Below, piece after piece: positions 6,829 through 13,332 of a stretch of 13,829 nucleotides of DNA; the stretch's first letter is position 1; every line of letters starts with the position of its first letter. Both the position numbers and the translations under genes were made by a program. A model generated the notes under the pieces. It saw only the letters and a program-made list of their open reading frames with translations, made no database searches and was not told where the DNA came from. This DNA is from Paludibacteraceae bacterium (GTDB lineage: Bacteria; Bacteroidota; Bacteroidia; Bacteroidales; Paludibacteraceae): the NCBI GenBank assembly GCA_016302585.1, contig JAEDNI010000045.1, forward strand, positions 1-13,829, given 5' to 3'.

Positions 6829-6859
6829 CAAAGTTACAAAAAAGATTTTATATACGCAA
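6829..6859 (-). promoter_or_regulatory. Bacteroidota-type promoter of the nqr operon
   Basis: On the minus strand, TAACTTTG (complement of 6829-6836) fits the -7 consensus TAnnTTTG. A TTG (complement of 6857-6859) lies 20 bases upstream, matching the -33 element. Transcription should start a few bases before position 6829, leaving a leader of roughly 50 bases before the nqrA ATG. I see no riboswitch-like structure in that leader. Confidence 0.75.
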
Positions 6860-6928
6860 GCGCGCGCGTTCTTTTTCGAAAAAAAAATATTTTCAAGGGG
6901 GTTATTTGCGAAAAAAATGGGCCTACTA

Positions 6929-6959
6929 TTGGCAGACTGATTTTTTTTTAGTAATTTTG
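6929..6959 (+). promoter_or_regulatory. Bacteroidota-type promoter of the murC-fts cluster
   Basis: TAATTTTG at 6952-6959 fits the -7 consensus TAnnTTTG, and TTG at 6929-6931 is 20 bases upstream as a -33 element. The murC ATG is at 6986, so the leader would be only about 20 bases. It is divergent from the nqr promoter, with about 70 bases between the two -33 elements. Those bases include an AT-rich tract with an alternating cgcgcgcg run. Confidence 0.75.
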
Positions 6960-6985
6960 CAGGCGAAAATGGGTATTATGCAATC

Positions 6986-8350
6986 ATGTTAGCACAAAAA
7001 GAAATATCAACTCTTTTTTTCTTGGGCATAGGCGGTATCGGCATGAGTGGTCTGGCGCGTTATTTCAGTCGTCAGCGTAGAGCGGATGGTGCTGCGCGTT
7101 ATCGCGTGTGCGGGTATGACCGCACGCCATCGGATTTGACGAGGGAATTGGAGGAAGAAGGTATCGTCGTCATCTATGATGACCGAATTGATGATTTGAG
7201 ACTGAAAATTGAAGATTTAAATCCTTCAGAGACCTTAGTGGTGCGGACGCCGGCGGTCCCGGAGGACAATACAATCTATACCTATCTTCGGGAGCAGGGT
7301 TTTGATATCCGCAAGCGGGCAGAAGTGTTGGGGTTAGTGACCGGAGAGAAGAAAGCACTCTGCGTAGCCGGTACACACGGCAAAACGACAACCAGTACGA
7401 TGATTGCACACTTGCTAAAGGATGTAAATGCGTTTTTGGGAGGCATCAGTTTGAATTACAACACAAATGTGTTGCTGGCGCCGGAGAGTGAGTTCGTGGT
7501 CGTGGAGGCCGATGAGTATGATCGGAGTTTTCATCACCTGACGCCTTATATCTCTGTGGTGACGGCAGTGGATCCGGATCACTTGGATATCTATGGTACG
7601 CCGGAAGCTTATCGTGATGCCTTTGCGCATTATACGAGTTTGATTACCGGAGCGCTGGTGATGAAGAAAGGGATTGAACTGGAGCCGCGGCTGCAACCGG
7701 GTGTTGCACTTTACACCTATAGCATGGACAACGCGGAGAATATACGTGTGCGGGACGGACAGATCATCTTTGATTATGTATCGCCTTTGGCTACGATTCG
7801 AGACATCGAGTTAGGTGTACCGGTCTGGGTGAATATCGAGAACGCCGTAGCCGCTATCACGGTGGCATTACTGACGGGCGTACCGGAAGCGCAGATCAAG
7901 CAGCAAGTGGCTTCGTTCAAAGGTGTCTGGAGACGATTTAACATCCATGTGAATACGCCGAAAGTAGCATTTATTGACGACTATGCGCATCATCCGCAGG
8001 AGATAGCTACGGCCATTGATTCGATTCGAAAAATCTATCCGGAGCGGAAGTTAATCGGTGTGTTCCAGCCGCATCTTTACACCCGCACGCGTGATTTTGC
8101 GGACGGATTTAAGGCGGTGTTGGGGACACTGGATGAGTGTATCTTATTACCGATCTATCCGGCGCGAGAAGAACCGATCACGGGAGTGACAAGCGAGATG
8201 TTAGGTGGAACGGTAGTGCAGAAAGCCGACTTGGTGGCGGAGTTGAAACGACGTGTAGAAGAGAGTAAGGAACCGGTAGTGGTGCTGACCGTTGGTGCCG
8301 GCGATATAGACCGGCTTGTTCCACAAGTGGCACAAGCATTAAACGTTTAG
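6986..8350 (+). CDS. murC: UDP-N-acetylmuramate--L-alanine ligase
   Basis: MurC adds L-alanine to UDP-N-acetylmuramate using ATP, the first amino acid step of cytoplasmic peptidoglycan precursor synthesis. The 454-residue protein has the three Mur-ligase domains. The N-terminal nucleotide-sugar domain has GIGGIGMSGLA (14-24). The central ATPase domain has the P-loop GTHGKTTT (129-136), EADEYDRSF (174-182) and NIENAVAA (283-290). The C-terminal domain has FKGVWRRF (311-318) and DDYAHHPQE (331-339). Start ATG 6986 is the only in-frame candidate that keeps the N-terminal motif; the ATGs at 6969 and 6978 are out of frame. A run of 7-bp repeats at 7186-7220 encodes residues about 67-79, in a loop before the conserved TPAVP motif. 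It is the first gene of its cluster, with a promoter directly upstream. In many Bacteroidota murG precedes murC, which is not the case here. Confidence 0.97.
   Translation: MLAQKEISTLFFLGIGGIGMSGLARYFSRQRRADGAARYRVCGYDRTPSDLTRELEEEGIVVIYDDRIDDLRLKIEDLNPSETLVVRTPAVPEDNTIYTYLREQGFDIRKRAEVLGLVTGEKKALCVAGTHGKTTTSTMIAHLLKDVNAFLGGISLNYNTNVLLAPESEFVVVEADEYDRSFHHLTPYISVVTAVDPDHLDIYGTPEAYRDAFAHYTSLITGALVMKKGIELEPRLQPGVALYTYSMDNAENIRVRDGQIIFDYVSPLATIRDIELGVPVWVNIENAVAAITVALLTGVPEAQIKQQVASFKGVWRRFNIHVNTPKVAFIDDYAHHPQEIATAIDSIRKIYPERKLIGVFQPHLYTRTRDFADGFKAVLGTLDECILLPIYPAREEPITGVTSEMLGGTVVQKADLVAELKRRVEESKEPVVVLTVGAGDIDRLVPQVAQALNV
7186..7220. repeat. Heptanucleotide tandem repeat inside murC
   Basis: Five adjacent 7-bp units (aattgat, gatttga, gactgaa, aattgaa, gatttaa) run without a gap inside the murC reading frame. 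Seven is not a multiple of three, so successive units are read in different frames. Five units (35 bases) plus one base make 12 codons, which read roughly as IDDLRLKIEDLN. The tract is more AT-rich than the flanking coding sequence and resembles the heptads found between genes of this cluster. Confidence 0.65.
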
Positions 8351-8372
8351 AGTTTAGGGATTAGAGTTTAGT
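8345..8372. repeat. Heptanucleotide repeat at the murC-ftsQ junction
   Basis: Four 7-bp units (gtttaga, gtttagg, gattaga, gtttagt) include the murC stop codon TAG (8348-8350) and end exactly at the GTG start of ftsQ. The 10-mer ttagagttta occurs twice, at 8347-8356 and 8361-8370. The whole spacer is repeat sequence. Confidence 0.85.
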
Positions 8373-9110
8373 GTGACAGAGCGTGTTCGGAACATATGGA
8401 AGGGATTAGGTATCAGTGTAGTAGCCGGAATTGTGGTTGCGGCGCTGATATGGGGTGTGCGTGAGACCCCGAACACCGTGGTGTGCAAATCGATCCGTTA
8501 CACGATAGAAGATATAGATGAACGCCAGTACGTGACGGAAGGAGAGCTGAACCGATTGTTAGAGAAGGAGGGGCAGTATCCGGTCGACAAGGCTATTCGC
8601 AATATCTCCCTGCAAGGAATAGAACGTGCGATCCGTGCGCATGACCTGGTGCGTACGACGGAGTGTTACCTGACGCCGCGGAAAGAAGTGCGGGTGCGGC
8701 TGACGCAGCGTGTGCCCTTGTTGCGCGTGATGACGGCAAGCGATACGTATCTGATTGATGAAGACCGACAGGTGATGCCGGCAATGGCCGTTGTGAAAGA
8801 CAGTGTGTTAGTGGTACGAGGTGCGGTAGGTGTGCAGATAGCGTCGGGTGCGTTGGGAGATTTCGCGGAGTGGTTACAGACGAACAAATATTGGCGTGAG
8901 CGCGTGCGATACGTGTACGTGCAGTCACCCCAGATGGTTTATTTGTATCTGCGTGGAGGTTTACCTCGCGTGGTGCTGGGTAATATGCAGGGCTATGAAC
9001 GGAAGTTAGCAAAGCTACGTACGTTCTTGGATGAAGGTACGGAAGCCATGGCCGGAAAGAAATATACGGAGTTGGATGTGCGATTCAGAGGACAAGTAGT
9101 TGGACGATAG
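8373..9110 (+). CDS. ftsQ: Cell division protein FtsQ/DivIB
   Basis: FtsQ is a bitopic divisome protein that recruits or stabilises FtsL/FtsB-type partners at midcell. The 245-residue protein has a short cytoplasmic N-terminus, one membrane helix (about 12-29), and a POTRA-like domain from about residue 36, starting near CKSIRYTIEDID. The periplasmic beta domain follows (RQVMPAMAVVK through YTELDVRF). Sequence identity in this family is low, so the call rests equally on position between murC and ftsA, length and topology. The start is GTG 8373: no ATG lies in frame before the helix. The 22-base gap after murC is made of heptanucleotide repeats. I see no terminator within the cluster. Confidence 0.9.
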   Translation: MTERVRNIWKGLGISVVAGIVVAALIWGVRETPNTVVCKSIRYTIEDIDERQYVTEGELNRLLEKEGQYPVDKAIRNISLQGIERAIRAHDLVRTTECYLTPRKEVRVRLTQRVPLLRVMTASDTYLIDEDRQVMPAMAVVKDSVLVVRGAVGVQIASGALGDFAEWLQTNKYWRERVRYVYVQSPQMVYLYLRGGLPRVVLGNMQGYERKLAKLRTFLDEGTEAMAGKKYTELDVRFRGQVVGR

Positions 9111-9166
9111 TAAAAAGTAAATAGTAAAAAGTAAAAAGTTAAAAGTTCAGAGTTAAAAGTTCAGAG
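9111..9166. repeat. Eight-unit heptanucleotide repeat between ftsQ and ftsA
   Basis: Eight consecutive 7-bp units with no interruption are taaaaag, taaatag, taaaaag, taaaaag, ttaaaag, ttcagag, ttaaaag and ttcagag. They begin at the base after the ftsQ stop. The last four alternate two forms, making a 14-bp higher-order repeat (9139-9152 and 9153-9166). The array fills most of the 77-base gap; the remaining 21 bases up to the ftsA ATG show nothing recognisable. Confidence 0.9.
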
Positions 9167-9187
9167 ATTAGCATTTAGAAGTCTTTT

Positions 9188-10471
9188 ATGGCGAGGAGAC
9201 AGAATCAAATAGCAGACGCATTGCCATTAGTGGCAATTGACTTAGGAAGCGACAGCGTACGTGCGATGGCCGCTCGGCGAATTGCAGCTGATTTATTTCA
9301 GGTGTTAGGTGTCGAAGAGCGTCCGCAGAAGTACGGAAATGTATGTGTGGAGCAAGGTATCATCACTCAGTCGAGTAATGCAGGGTATGTGATCGCAGAG
9401 GTGCTGAAGTTATTAGCCAACCGTATCGGCCTGACAGAGTTACCGACCGCTTTTGTATCGGTAGGCGGTCAGTCAATGCAGATTGTAGCCGTTCATTCCC
9501 GTCGTGATCAGGCGCGTAAGAAAGAGATCAGCCAGGCGCTGTTGGATGAGATGGAGTTGGAGTGTAAGGAGAAGATCGAGCGTCGTAATCCGGAGGTGGC
9601 AGTATTGGGGCTTGTACCGAGTTATTTTACGTTGGACGGTGTGGAGCAGGATGAGATGCCGAGCGAAGAGCAGCGTGCCGCTTTGGTGGAGGCGCATTAT
9701 ATTGCGTTCTACGGTCGCAAAGCGATGGACACGCAATTGCAAAAATCCTTCTCGCAAGCCGGACGTAGCATCGAGCATGTGTTCGTTCGGCCGGAGACCT
9801 TATTGTCAGCTTTCGCTACCTGCGACGGCAATCATATCCTGATGAACGGTTGTGCAGTATTGGATTTCGGAGCACAAACGACGTCGTTGACGGTATATAA
9901 AGGCGGTCAATACCTGCTGAATAAAGTGGTGCCGAAGGGTGGATACCATATTACGCGTATGTTGGAGCAGCAGGGCATGAACTTCGCTACGGCAGAGGTG
10001 CTGAAAAAGAAATACGGTTGTGCCTCACCGACCTTTGTCACCAAGGAAGTGAAGTTACGTATTCCGGCTTCGCCGGAGATGGGAGGCGACATGGTGATTA
10101 GTGCCCGGGAGTTAGCGGAAGCTATTGAACTGAAACTCCAGGAGATTTTAGCGCCGCTGATGGAGGAGTTGAAGAAAGTGGAAGGTCGTATTGCGACATT
10201 GTATATCACCGGTGGCGGCAGTATGCTGAGCGGTTTAGCAGAGTATCTGCAGGGCTTGACGTCCGCGAAGGTGCAGTTTGGGGCGCATAACCTGCTGTTG
10301 CATCGTGATACGGAGGAAAAATACCTCTCGCCGCAATACACGTCGCTGGTAGGTACAATCCTGTTGGGGCAGGATTATCGTGATAGTCATAAGAACCAGT
10401 TGGTGCGCAAACCCGGGTTCTTCGATCGCGTGAAAGAGAGTACATTAGATATGTTTATAGATCAACAATAA
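9188..10471 (+). CDS. ftsA: Cell division protein FtsA
   Basis: FtsA is an actin-like ATPase that tethers FtsZ filaments to the inner membrane. The 427-residue protein shows the actin-fold nucleotide motifs: phosphate-1 VAIDLGSDSVRA (15-26), phosphate-2 LDFGAQTTSLTVY (225-237) and the adenosine motif YITGGGSMLSGL (339-350). Between them lies the 1C subdomain typical of FtsA (about 90-180), rich in charged residues such as RRDQARKKE. The C-terminus, GFFDRVKESTLDMFIDQQ, fits an amphipathic membrane-targeting helix. The start is ATG 9188, and the stop is one base before the ftsZ ATG (TAATATG), which suggests coupled translation with ftsZ. Confidence 0.96.
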   Translation: MARRQNQIADALPLVAIDLGSDSVRAMAARRIAADLFQVLGVEERPQKYGNVCVEQGIITQSSNAGYVIAEVLKLLANRIGLTELPTAFVSVGGQSMQIVAVHSRRDQARKKEISQALLDEMELECKEKIERRNPEVAVLGLVPSYFTLDGVEQDEMPSEEQRAALVEAHYIAFYGRKAMDTQLQKSFSQAGRSIEHVFVRPETLLSAFATCDGNHILMNGCAVLDFGAQTTSLTVYKGGQYLLNKVVPKGGYHITRMLEQQGMNFATAEVLKKKYGCASPTFVTKEVKLRIPASPEMGGDMVISARELAEAIELKLQEILAPLMEELKKVEGRIATLYITGGGSMLSGLAEYLQGLTSAKVQFGAHNLLLHRDTEEKYLSPQYTSLVGTILLGQDYRDSHKNQLVRKPGFFDRVKESTLDMFIDQQ

Positions 10472-10472
10472 T

Positions 10473-11723
10473 ATGGAAGATGAAATGATCACGCTGCCGT
10501 TGGAGGGTCTAACGGAAGATAGTATTATTAAGGTAATTGGTGTAGGTGGCGGTGGATGTAATGCCGTGAACTACATGCATCGTCAAGGACTGAAGGACGT
10601 CTCTTTTTTGGTATGCAACACGGACCGTCAGGTGCTGGTGAAGAGTTCTGTTCCCAGCAAGCTGCAATTGGGTCCGGGTTTGGGGGCCGGAGGCGATCCT
10701 GAGACCGCTCGTCAGTACGCAGAGGAGAGTAGGGAACATATCCGCGAGGCTTTGAATGATGGTACGCAAATGCTGTTTTTAGCTGCCGGAATGGGTGGCG
10801 GTACAGGTACCGGTGCGTCAGCCGTAGTAGCGGAGGTGGCGCAGGAAATGGGTATCCTGACGGTCGGAATCGTTACTATTCCTTTTGCTTTTGAGGGCAA
10901 GAAGAAGATTGAGAAAGCGATGACAGGAGTGGCTCGTCTGGCAAAGCATGTGGATGCGCTTCTCATTATTAATAATGAGAAACTGAAGCAAATATACCCG
11001 GAATTGAACCTGCTGAACGCCTTCAGTAAGTCGGATGATGTGGTAGCGAATGCAGCGCGTGCAATTGCAGAGATTATTACGGTTCCGGGTTATATTAATA
11101 CGGATTTTGCCGACGTACGTAACACTTTGCGTAAGGGCGGTGTAGCCATCATGAATATCGGTCGTGCGTCCGGTGAGCAGCGTATTACCAATGCCATCAA
11201 CGATGCCTTGAACTCGCCGCTCGTTAATACGAATGACGTGCATGGTGCGGAACGCATTCTGCTGCAGTTCTATTGCTCGACGGAGCATGCCATTGTGATG
11301 GAAGAGATCGACCAGATCAATGAGTTCGTGCAAGAAGTAGGCGATGATATCGAGGTGCAATGGGGTGCTTCTATCGACGAGACGCTCGGCGAAGAAGTGC
11401 GTGTGACCGTGATTGCTACCGGTTATAAAGTGGATGGTCTTCCTTCGGAAGAAGAAGAGGAAGGCAAGAAGACAATTGCGGAGGCTATCGATGCAAATTA
11501 TCCGCCGCAGGTACCGAAGCAACTGGAGGACGAGAACCCGCAGATGATAGACTTAAGCGATACGCTTCGTGCCGAAGGGATTAAAGAACCGCAGCCTGTT
11601 CGTGATCATGTCTCGTCTGCATCGGCCGACGAGATAGTTATCACGATAGAGGACGAGTCGAAGACAGAGGCCCCTGAAGAGCCGCAACGGACAAGTCCTT
11701 TTGCATGGATTAGAAGAAAATAA
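10473..11723 (+). CDS. ftsZ: Cell division protein FtsZ
   Basis: FtsZ is the tubulin-like GTPase that forms the division ring. In its 416 residues the GTP-binding loop VIGVGGGGCNAVN is at 21-33, the tubulin signature GGGTGTG at 108-114, and the T7 loop NTDFADV at 209-215. Asp211 and Asp214 supply the usual catalytic acids of the neighbouring subunit. After the globular core (to about 325) comes an acidic, low-complexity linker. The C-terminal peptide SPFAWIRRK (408-416) is the expected site for FtsA binding. ATG 10473 follows the ftsA stop after one base. Met5 is an alternative start, but the first ATG is better placed for coupling. No clear terminator follows before the next gene. Confidence 0.98.
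   Translation: MEDEMITLPLEGLTEDSIIKVIGVGGGGCNAVNYMHRQGLKDVSFLVCNTDRQVLVKSSVPSKLQLGPGLGAGGDPETARQYAEESREHIREALNDGTQMLFLAAGMGGGTGTGASAVVAEVAQEMGILTVGIVTIPFAFEGKKKIEKAMTGVARLAKHVDALLIINNEKLKQIYPELNLLNAFSKSDDVVANAARAIAEIITVPGYINTDFADVRNTLRKGGVAIMNIGRASGEQRITNAINDALNSPLVNTNDVHGAERILLQFYCSTEHAIVMEEIDQINEFVQEVGDDIEVQWGASIDETLGEEVRVTVIATGYKVDGLPSEEEEEGKKTIAEAIDANYPPQVPKQLEDENPQMIDLSDTLRAEGIKEPQPVRDHVSSASADEIVITIEDESKTEAPEEPQRTSPFAWIRRK
10960..10981. repeat. 22-bp perfect palindrome inside ftsZ
   Basis: The bases 10960-10981 (ttctcattat followed by its exact complement through gagaa) form a perfect inverted repeat with no spacer. It encodes the LLIINNEK stretch of FtsZ. It may reflect codon choice for a conserved Leu-Leu-Ile-Ile-Asn-Asn run rather than a binding site. 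Confidence 0.7.
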
Positions 11724-11724
11724 A

Positions 11725-11745
11725 GTGGAAAGTTTAGAGTTTAAA
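11725..11745. repeat. Heptanucleotide repeat downstream of ftsZ
   Basis: Three 7-bp units (gtggaaa, gtttaga, gtttaaa) fill the 27-base gap between the ftsZ stop and the next ATG. The second unit equals the first unit of the murC-ftsQ junction array at 8345. Only the last two units are close to the consensus. Confidence 0.65.
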
Positions 11746-11750
11746 GATAT

Positions 11751-12704
11751 ATGGAACAACACGAAATGAATTTTTGGGACCTCTGCGTGGCGATAGCTCG
11801 CGCGATAGGTAGAGCATGTGCAGCGGCATGGGATGTGGTAGCACGCATGATCCGTCTGACATGGCGTTATTGGTGGACCGTATTGCCGGTAATGGCATTA
11901 GCCATTGGTGCGGCGATTTATTACAGTCGTCCCGACAACATCTGTTATCGCGTCAACGCGATTGCCTTCTTGAACGGCCCCAGCGTACAACAGTTTGAGC
12001 AGAAGTACAATGCCTTACAGACGGGTTATCTAATGGATGGCAATGAGCGTATTGCGCAATTGCTTAACAATAGCAAAGTAGAAGCCTTCACGAGTTATCG
12101 GGTTGTTGACTGCATGCATGACGGAACAGCCGATTTGATTGATTTCAAACGTAAATCCTCTCCGACGGATACCTTGCGTCTTCTGATGGATGATCGGCTT
12201 TGCCTGCAGTTCCGTTTACGTGCGTATTGTTTAGGTACGGTTGCGGAAGTGGAGAACGCATTGCTGGAGTGGTTAAATGCGGACGAAGCGATGCAGCAGT
12301 CGTATGCGGTTTATTTGGAGAATCTGAAAGATCAGGTTGCGTTCGACCATAAACAGGCAGTTAAACTGGACAGCCTGACCAGCGCCTATTACTACAATGC
12401 CGGAACTACGTGTATGGCCCAGGATAGGAATGGTACCGGTGTGAACTTCTACGGCGACCGTAGGATACGTCTCTTCCTGAACGACATCTACCGTCAGCAG
12501 AAACATGTTCAGTTGAGTGACTATCGCTTACAATTAGCGACTGCGCCGGTGACCTTGGAAAACCATTTTACGGTAGATCCAAAACCCGTTCACAGTCGCA
12601 CTCAAATCATGCTGATCTTCTGCCTGTTAGGCTGGATAGCAGGATGTGTGATAGCTCAGATAATTGACAAGCGCAAAGCTATTTACGCTTGGTTAAAGCA
12701 ATAA
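11751..12704 (+). CDS. Unrecognised two-helix membrane protein downstream of ftsZ
   Basis: I do not recognise this 317-residue protein. An N-terminal amphipathic basic stretch (about 10-40) leads to a membrane helix at about 42-58. A soluble region of about 225 residues follows, then a second helix at about 285-305 and a short basic tail (DKRKAIYAWLKQ). One large periplasmic domain between two terminal helices is the layout of Wzz/chain-length-determinant proteins. The stretch CYRVNAIAFLNGPSVQQFEQKYNAL just after helix 1 fits that idea, but the proline-rich motif near helix 2 is weak (APVTLENHFTVDPKP). The gene is co-directional with ftsZ, 27 bases after it, so it is probably in the same transcript. 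Its 3' end overlaps the convergent dedA-family gene by 26 bases. Met1 and Met6 are both possible starts. It could be an envelope or polysaccharide-length factor, with low certainty. Confidence 0.85.
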   Translation: MEQHEMNFWDLCVAIARAIGRACAAAWDVVARMIRLTWRYWWTVLPVMALAIGAAIYYSRPDNICYRVNAIAFLNGPSVQQFEQKYNALQTGYLMDGNERIAQLLNNSKVEAFTSYRVVDCMHDGTADLIDFKRKSSPTDTLRLLMDDRLCLQFRLRAYCLGTVAEVENALLEWLNADEAMQQSYAVYLENLKDQVAFDHKQAVKLDSLTSAYYYNAGTTCMAQDRNGTGVNFYGDRRIRLFLNDIYRQQKHVQLSDYRLQLATAPVTLENHFTVDPKPVHSRTQIMLIFCLLGWIAGCVIAQIIDKRKAIYAWLKQ

Positions 12705-13332
12705 TCTTCTTGATTACAAAATAAAGAATCACTACACCAAGCAGTACCAGTATAGCCACGCTTAGTTCGTGGCTATATTCTTTTATGCGGTCCATTTGAC
12801 CGGCTGCTACGTAGCCAATGGCAGCGAGGATGCAGTTCCATATGAAAGCACCAAGGAACGTCCACCAAAGGAATGAACCAAAATGCATGCGGCTTAATCC
12901 TGCCGGAATAGATATCAGCTGACGAATCCCCGGAATGAATCGACCGATAAAGGTAGATACATTGCCTTTCTCTCGGAAATACTCCTCTGCTTTCTGGATC
13001 TTCTCGCTCGAGAGCAGACAAAGGTGTCCGACTTTGCTGTCAGCAAACTTATAGATGATGATGCGTCCGAGCCATACGCTCAATCCATAGTTGATGATCG
13101 CACCTATCATTGCACCCAACGTACCGAAAAACACGATGATCAACACGTCCACAAGATAGTTACCCGTAGCACATAGTACACTCTCCGGTTGACCGGCTAC
13201 AAAAGCCGCAGGCGGAATAACTACTTCGCTCGGAAAAGGAATAAACGATGACTCAACAGCCATCAACGCAGTAATCGACGCATAGTTCATATGCGCCGAA
13301 TACCACGTAATGATATTATCTACTAAACTCAT
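12679..13332 (-). CDS. DedA-family membrane protein
   Basis: DedA proteins are inner-membrane transporter-like proteins; some members flip undecaprenyl phosphate or phosphatidylethanolamine and affect envelope integrity and division. The 217 residues show the family signatures: the re-entrant motif ESSFIPFPSEVVIPPA (27-42) with Glu27 and Glu36, and GRFIPGIRQLISIPAG (130-145) with Arg131 and Arg137. Several membrane segments include a C-terminal one ending in a basic tail (KKIIALTKRK). ATG 13332 overlaps the stop of the upstream antiporter gene by one base (TAATG), so the two are co-translated. Its stop lies inside the end of the convergent gene. Which lipid substrate it handles cannot be told from the sequence. 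Confidence 0.93.
   Translation of the reverse strand: MSLVDNIITWYSAHMNYASITALMAVESSFIPFPSEVVIPPAAFVAGQPESVLCATGNYLVDVLIIVFFGTLGAMIGAIINYGLSVWLGRIIIYKFADSKVGHLCLLSSEKIQKAEEYFREKGNVSTFIGRFIPGIRQLISIPAGLSRMHFGSFLWWTFLGAFIWNCILAAIGYVAAGQMDRIKEYSHELSVAILVLLGVVILYFVIKKIIALTKRK

Noticed and set aside
9111..9166. Possible CRISPR-like array between ftsQ and ftsA
   Set aside because: The units are 7 bp and contiguous, without spacers. It is a simple tandem repeat.
10818..11522. 234-codon minus-strand open frame
   Set aside because: It is antisense to ftsZ, an unmistakable conserved gene, with no supporting signal.
12668..12691. Hairpin (caagcg/cgcttg) as a terminator between the convergent genes
   Set aside because: The stem is only 6 bp with a 12-base loop, it lies in coding sequence, and no T-run follows on either strand.
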